A program made the position numbers and the translations under genes. Positions 58,301 through 64,000 of a stretch of 64,000 bases of DNA are shown here, piece after piece. Under the pieces are notes generated by a model. The model ran no database searches. It saw only the letters and a program-made list of their open reading frames with translations, and was not told where the DNA came from. The number at the start of each line of letters is the position of its first letter. The first letter of the stretch is position 1. Source of the stretch: Muscardinus avellanarius (taxonomy: Eukaryota > Chordata > Mammalia > Rodentia > Gliridae); contig OY726558.1 in NCBI GenBank assembly GCA_963383645.1, positions 182,252,634 through 182,316,633 of the forward strand. The letters are read 5' to 3'.

Positions 58301-58545
58301 GGTGAAAGGTGACCCCAGGAAATGAGAAAACAAGATGTCTGCATATACCTTCTTGTGTAGTCTCCAGAGAAGAATTAAGAAGAGAAACTATAATTTCTAT
58401 AACTTTTGTAGAATTTTTCAAAATATGTTCTGAGAGATGGAAGGCAAAATTGGGGAAAAAAATTTTAACTGGATGTTATAAAAAAAACTTGGATGAAGTA
58501 GGTTATGGTACAAAAATGAAAGATTATGGACCAGCTAATAAAGAC
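58301..58545 (+). pseudogene. HMGB3: HMGB-family (HMGB3-like) processed pseudogene fragment
   Basis: HMGB proteins are nuclear HMG-box DNA-bending proteins. Here the frame keeps EFFKICSERWK, close to the box A segment EFSKKCSERWK, and later MKDYGPANK, close to the HMGB3 box A end MKDYGPAKG. At nucleotide level AAAGGTGACCCCAGGAAA, CAAGATGTCTGCATATACCTT and TGAAAGATTATGGACCAGCTA sit in the right order and spacing for an intron-free HMGB box A. The start codon is lost and the box core between SERWK and MKDYG is scrambled. Box B and the acidic tail are not recognisable downstream. HMGB3 rather than HMGB1/2 is favoured by DYGPA. Non-functional. Confidence 0.72.
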
Positions 58546-58691
58546 GAAATCAAAAGAATGATATTGCAGGTAGTCAGGCACAGTGTCTTGAAGTTGGAGC
58601 ATGTTTATATTAATAAAGGATTATTTGAAAAGACCATTGTTTGAGCCTAAACAATGAAAACAAGATTGGTGAATTTGAAATCCAATTATTT

Positions 58692-58898
58692 TTCTGGTGA
58701 GTGAAAGGGATTGAACCTGAGAGCATTTTACCTTTGAGCTATACCCACAGATATATTTTATTTTAATTTGAAAGCAGAATCATACTAAGTTGATACAAAA
58801 CTCACTGAGTTTCTGATGTTGGTTTTGAACCTGTGATACTCCTGTTTTGACCTCTTAAATATTGGAATTACAGGCAGGAACTACCATTCCCCAGCATA
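58692..58898 (-). mobile_element. SINE, antisense, diverged
   Basis: GAAAGGGATTGAACCTGAGAG (reversed ID) through CATACTAAGTTGATACAAAAC to TTACAGGCAGGAACTACCATTCC. Confidence 0.75.
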
Positions 58899-60321
58899 GA
58901 AATCCAATTTTTAAAATTTGTTGTAGTTCTGAGGACATAAAGAGCTTCAGATGATATAAATTCAATAAGAAAGACAAAACTTTCTAGGGAGGAATGGACT
59001 TATGACTCATCCATGTTTATGTATCTTGATTCTGTGCATACTCTAATGTGATCTGTGTACCTAGATTTTAACAGCATATTTTATTATGCCTATTTTTAAA
59101 ACTTTTGCTGAATAATTTGTTAACTATTGCTACTACTTCTGGGCCATCAGTTTATATAAGATAGAAGGAAATAAGCATAAAATCAATACCTTAAAAAACC
59201 TCTGGATATAAACACTCCAAATAATAAATTTGTTTAGTAAATATTCTAGATCTAGAGTTGACCTTGCAGATTACATTCAATTTGAGCAATATTTTCAATG
59301 CAGGCATCCAACAAGTAGCTTTACCCCTAAGAAAGCTTATAAATATTTTTTGAAATGCAAATGTAAAGCTTAGGCTTTTCCCAGTAGCTATGATTTGGGG
59401 TGTATATAACACAGAGATGCATGTTTCATAAACCCTGCAGTAAAATGGGAATCACTGGATCAGCAGCCTTAATCTCTTGCATATTTTAAAAGCTAAGCAC
59501 ACATTTTCTGGTAATGGAAATCAATAGAAAAGAATATTAAAACTTTAAGAAAGAGAAACAACATCCTGACATAGGAATATATGTGAGTAATATCACAAGT
59601 GTACTATTAAGCAACTTAAATACTTAAAACTTTGGCAGAAAACTAAAAAAATTGCATTTGCAGGTACTGTCATATGTGGCAGTATATCAAAAAGGTAGTG
59701 TTCTTAAAGTCACTATTTAATGCACTTGAATTCATCCATGAAAGTACTGGCAGTATATGAGGTTCCCTTTAAGTATCCCACCAGGTAATAAGGGAGATGT
59801 AGGATTTAGCAAAGAATCATCTATATACATTTATATGATTGTGCTGGAAGAACTACAAGGTAAAATGATAGGATACTAGTTATAAACCCTTTCACTCTAT
59901 AGGTTCTAATTGTTCAAGGTTATTCTTATAAATTGAGAGCTTGGTCAATCAAAGAAACACACTATAACAGGGAAACCAGAAAACTCAGTATACAAAAATA
60001 TGTGACCCATTTTATTTGAATTTTATCAAATATATTTATGTAAAATTAGATGATAAAAATGCTTAAAGAATTAATTTTCTAAACCTATATGTCACATTAT
60101 CTGTGACATATTTTGAAGCATAATAGCACATATAAGGCACTCAGTCCTAATATAAATAAAACTGATAAATCAAAGATAGTGAATACAGAATTAAAATTTA
60201 AATTTAAATTGTACATGAAAGTAGTAATATAAAGAATAAGGGAGAGTGTAATAGACTTTAGTTTATGATACAATTAAAAATTAAGAAAATAGACTTTTAT
60301 CTCTTTGTGTTATCTGTCTTT
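58899..60321. other. AT-rich stretch, nothing recognised
   Basis: No supported gene or repeat in about 1.4 kb. Confidence 0.4.
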
Positions 60322-60433
60322 TTTTTTTAAGTTTAAGACAGTGTCTTTCTAAATTGCAGAGGCTGACCTCGAGCATATGATTCTTTTTCCTTAGTCGCCT
60401 GTGTTTCTGAGATTATGCGCATGTTGCCTGGCA
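60322..60433 (-). mobile_element. SINE fragment (B1 monomer), antisense, decayed
   Basis: T-rich start, GACAGTGTCTTTCTAAATTGC, AGAGGCTGACCTCGAGCATA, then GTTTCTGAGATTATGCGCATG. Confidence 0.55.
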
Positions 60434-60695
60434 AAGAAAATTAACTTTTAGCACACAGCCAGTCTATTTCCCTCCCACAGCACTTGTTTCAGAGGAACTT
60501 TTGATGGGGCACACTTTAGTAAGTCACACATTTTCTGGCTTTACTACTAAATGAGGATCATAAAATTAAAAATTCTTCAGTCCGATTTAAAGCCTATAAT
60601 AAATAGAATATTTCATTTGCCAAATGAAAAGACTAATGTGCATTTAATTTATATTTTTAATTTTTAATATTAATGTTCCAGTAATATTTTCCCTC

Positions 60696-60699
<4 letters not shown>

Positions 60700-60747
<48 letters not shown>

Positions 60748-60815
60748 ACTGGAATCAAACCCAGGAACATTCTACCTCCAAGCTATCCAACCCCTCAGCT
60801 TCAAGCCCAAGCTTA
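60700..60815 (-). mobile_element. ID-like SINE 3' part with (CA)n-type tail, antisense
   Basis: (TG)n at 60,700-60,744 followed by TTTTACTGGAATCAAACCCAGG and ATTCTACCTCCAAGCTATCC. The B1 part is missing. Confidence 0.75.
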
Positions 60816-60849
60816 TTAGAAGAGAAAAAGCAGGTCATATTTTACTGGT

Positions 60850-61565
60850 AAAAGGAACAAACCAGCAAGAGAAAATAAAGATGGTCAACATTTTTTGCCC
60901 CAAACATAGGTGCATCTGCTTTCATAAAACAAACTCTTTGAAACATTAAGTCACATATAAATCCCAATACAATAATACTGGGAGACTTCAAAACCCCTCT
61001 CACACCATTAGACCGATCTAGACTAAAGGTCAGTAAATGCCTCAAACTTAAAGAACACCATCAACCAAATGGACCTATTAGACACATATAGAATATTTCC
61101 CCCAACTACAGCAGAATTCACATTTTTCTCAGTGCCTCATGGAACCTTCTCCAAAAACAAATAAAATCTTCAAAAACAAATTTGCTAGTGAGCACTAGCA
61201 AATTAAAAAAAATGTGACATACTTCCCTGTGTCTTTTCAGATCATAATGGAATGAAACTAGAAATCCACTATAAGAAGACACAGAGAAACCACATAAACA
61301 TGTGAAGACTGAACACAACACTGCTGTATGAAGAATGGGACATAGAAGAAATAAGAAATAAAATCAAGAAATTTCTAGAAACAAATGAAAATAGAGATAT
61401 AAAATATCAAAATCTCTGGGACACTTTGAAGGCAGTATTAAGAGGAAAATTCATAGAACTGAGTTCCCACATAAGAAGAACAGAAAATCATGAAATAAAC
61501 AACCTAATGACACATCTCAAAGTCATTAATAAACAGGAACAGTCTAACCCCAAAGCCAGTAGAAG
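60850..61565 (+). mobile_element. Old L1 ORF2 (endonuclease region), sense
   Basis: ATAATACTGGGAGACTTCAAAACCCCTC encodes the GDFxTPL-type motif of the L1 endonuclease. CATCAACCAAATGGACCTAT, TGTCTTTTCAGATCATAATGG, CTGGGACACTTTGAAGGCAG and AGAGGAAAATTCATAGAACTG follow in L1 order. Frames are broken. Confidence 0.75.
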
Positions 61566-61569
61566 ACAG

Positions 61570-61712
61570 AAATTTTTATTTCTATTTTGGAACAATATCT
61601 TGCTAGGTTCATAAAAGTCTCAATGCTTGCTCAGACTATCCTGGAACCTGCTATCCTGTCTCAGCCTCCCAAGTACTTGTATTATAGATGTGTACCACTT
61701 TGCACAGCTTTC
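61570..61712 (-). mobile_element. SINE B1-monomer fragment, antisense
   Basis: TTCTATTTTGGAACAATATC, GTCTCAGCCTCCCAAGTACTTG and TAGATGTGTACCACTTTGCAC. Confidence 0.65.
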
Positions 61713-61814
61713 AATAATATTTTCATAAATGCCATTTTAAAATGCTATTGACAGTCATTGATACAAAAAACAATTATTTCAAGAAGGTTTTGTACTTAAA
61801 TAAGAAAACAACAT

Positions 61815-61990
61815 TAATTGATGACATCTACTGATTACTTACCCAGCATAGCACTAAAAGTTTTTTTTTATTACTTTCTTTTATAATTTTCAAAATCAAA
61901 GCAGGTTAAAGATCTGTAATTTTTTTTTCCTTTGACTTAAAATTTAAAGAGGTCAAGTAATATAGCACTGAGGCCTAGAATAGACTTATC
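61815..61990 (+). mobile_element. Possible MIR remnant
   Basis: ACTGATTACTTACCCAGCAT, then TTAAAGAGGTCAAGTAATAT and TAGAATAGACTTATCCAAG weakly resemble the MIR order. Low certainty. Confidence 0.3.
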
Positions 61991-62129
61991 CAAGTTTAGA
62001 TAGCAATATGAAATGCAAGGATGGAGAGTCTCTCTTTATGGAGAAAGACCTAGATCTTGAACTTAAAAGTAAATTTGAGGCCAGTGAAAATATTTCTAGA
62101 ATATGCTGTTATTTGTCCTTTCTAGTACT

Positions 62130-62480
62130 GCCTCAGGGCTGGTCAAGTGAGAGGTTGAGGGTCCCAAATGGGGAGCCCTTGTCTTTCTTCCATTGTATTA
62201 AACAGCGGTATGGGCAGATTAAGCAGATGGTAAAAGTTCAACTTGATTAAATTGACCAGATGGAATTGGATGACAAACTTGAAACAGTTTGTGAAGGAAA
62301 GCAGTATGGATTTGAGGACATAGCTCAACAAATCACCGAGAACACAAAGGCAGCTGCAACAAAGTAAAAGGAGGAGAAGATCTATGAGGAGCAGCAGCTA
62401 TTTTTCTTATTGAAGGATTAGATGACTAAAGGATCTGTCAGGCAAAATTCAATTGGAAGAAAGATTTATAAAAATGATAA
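62130..62480 (+). pseudogene. Possible decayed retrocopy, source not identified
   Basis: One frame stays protein-like across in-frame stops: QRYGQIKQMVKVQLD, a stop, IDQMELDDKLETVCEGKQYG, then FEDIAQQITENTKAAATK, a stop, and KEEKIYEEQQLFFLLKD, a stop. The residues are charged and heptad-like, as in a coiled coil. Stops occur where Gln or Glu codons (CAG, GAG or GAA) could have mutated. No splice-site-like interruptions are evident. I do not recognise the parent gene. It could be chance in A/G-rich DNA, hence low confidence. Confidence 0.35.
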
Positions 62481-63734
62481 AGAAAAAATAGTAATATTTA
62501 TCATGATAGTCTGTCATAATTTGACGGAATGAGTTTATATTCCCTGCTAAATTTCAAAGAGAAGCATGATTCTTTTTTTAAAAAAAAAGCCTGGAATGTA
62601 ACATGGATGAAGGTTATCATAAGTATATGGTATTCATATATCACTTGAATTTTTACAAATTGAGAAATTTAACATTGGAGATGTACTATTTTAGTTTTTG
62701 TAAACAAAATAATTAAAAACTATAAAATGGTGCTAGAATGCAGACAATTTTAAATACTCATAAGATGAAGTTTTTATTCAAGTACAAATTATAATCCTAT
62801 TAATTTATCAGAAATAGAATAAAAACTTCTAATTTTTGTTCAAATATAAGAAAGGGTTCGATAAATTTGTCAGTTATTGAGAATAATGTGAATATATAAG
62901 ACATATAAGACCATATGCAACAAAAAACCCAAGTTATCAAATGGAACATATTTTGTGATACATTTTACTTTAAAGGAGGAAGATTATGATGCGCTTGTTT
63001 TAATATGTCTCATAGCATTTGGCATTCTAAATTCAGAAATCTGAATTTTAATCCCATACAGATATTGTGAATCTGCTTCCCAGTGTTTCAAATGGGGTTG
63101 CTTTGACATTTTAGAAAAGATAACTCCTTTTGTATAGAATGTCATATGCACCTGAGGACATTTACAAGTTCCTCTCTGCTCAAAATCGAATACTCACTCC
63201 AACCTTAATCACTGAAGCTTTCAAGAAAGCCCTGTGCATTTCTAACCTCTCTGTAGGGTGAGAGAGGTAGAAGAAGGCCAGAGGGAAGGCATGTATTTCA
63301 CTCTGTCGATAAACATGGGTCCCAAAGTAGCATCTCTCTTTGCAATACTAATCTTTTATTCAATGTGCAATATATATCTTATCTTTACAAGAAATGTAAG
63401 TGGCTTCGAGAAATGCTTTTAAGCACATGCATTCTAAAAATATTTTCTCTTTATAAACAGAGAGTCATTATGTAAATGTGCTTTAAAATAAACAGGGCTA
63501 ATATTGGAGAATGAAAAAAGGTTTTTTTTTAATCTAAATTCACTTGTAACTATATTTTGATGTAGCAACTATGTATCTTCTAAAACATTTATTATAAATT
63601 ATAATCACAAAAGGTAAAGATATCCAAATATGAAAATAGTATACTAAAGCACTTATTAGCGATGAAATAAAATTCTATTAGGAATTTATACTAAAAAACA
63701 ATTCAAAGAATGTGATATGTATGTATGAAGTTAA
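62481..63734. other. AT-rich stretch, nothing recognised
   Basis: No supported gene or repeat. Confidence 0.4.
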
Positions 63735-63870
63735 CAATACTAACCTGCATAATATGTATAGGGAGGATTAGGGAAAGCAGGAGGGAAATACATCAAGTGC
63801 TGTATGCTTGTGTGTTTCTATAACTGAGCGTCATTATGATGTATAATTACAATACACCCAAAAAAGTGTA
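63735..63870 (+). mobile_element. Old L1 3'UTR end, sense
   Basis: GGGAGGATTAGGGAAAGCAGG, AAGTGCTGTATGCTTGTG, GCGTCATTATGATGTATAAT and ACAATACACCC resemble the diverged 3' end of the L1 at 20.7-20.8 kb. Confidence 0.45.
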
Positions 63871-64000
63871 TTTAAAAAAGAGATCAACAACCTCACTGTT
63901 CCAGGAAAAGGAGTAAAGAAGGTGAGAAGACAGGGAAGGGAAGTCAAAGAAGAGACACATCTCCGTATGCAAGAGAAAAATGACCTTTCTGTATCTGAGC

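Overview
This is an AT-rich mammalian nuclear window with no intact protein-coding gene that I can support. It reads as intergenic or deep-intronic DNA. The best lineage clue is the SINE complement. About 38 copies carry a 7SL/B1-like left monomer joined through an A-rich linker to an ID-like (tRNA-derived) right monomer, the B1-dID architecture known from squirrel-related rodents. L1 copies share a distinctive 3' UTR. I infer a sciurid rodent (squirrel, ground squirrel or marmot), with no species call.

Layout. 1-12 kb: unannotated AT-rich DNA, microsatellites, five SINEs, a MaLR-like LTR (about 6.66 kb) and a MIR remnant (about 10.9 kb). 12.1-12.9 kb: a sense L1 3' end. 13.97-18.60 kb: the most unusual locus, a 4.6-kb minus-strand insertion bounded by a 14-bp direct repeat. 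From its 5' end (18,581) it has a GC-rich start with a partial internal duplication, about 470 bp of unrecognised sequence, a 2-kb GC- and CpG-rich VNTR with an exact 100-bp period (two related 50-mers), an L1 3'UTR-like module and an A-rich tail. It then runs on through a SINE and a second L1 3' end. This looks like a composite, SVA-like, L1-mobilised element with a 3' transduction.

19-34 kb: an older L1, nested SINEs, a 63-bp tandem triplication, an 80-bp duplication at 600-bp spacing, a three-level nest (SINE, SINE, L1) at 27.1-28.75 kb, and an L1 at 31.6-32.3 kb that contains a 35-bp fragment of the U2 snRNA 5' end with 16-bp target-site duplications.

34.8-38.5 kb: a Tigger-type DNA transposon split by a twin-primed L1. 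The inversion junction of that L1 contains a 168-bp near-copy of DNA located about 0.55 kb beyond the insertion site. 38-52 kb: SINEs, a MIR, a second twin-primed L1 (45.66-46.37 kb), an LTR remnant and a 120-bp TTC repeat. 52-58 kb: old overlapping L1/HAL1 fragments, an LTR and SINE-in-SINE insertions. 58.3 kb: a decayed HMGB3-like processed pseudogene. 60-64 kb: old L1 ORF2, SINE fragments and a possible unidentified retrocopy near 62.1-62.5 kb.

Nothing here works together as an operon or pathway. The biology is a layered record of L1 activity: L1 copied itself and, in trans, SINEs, an mRNA, a small nuclear RNA and a composite VNTR element.
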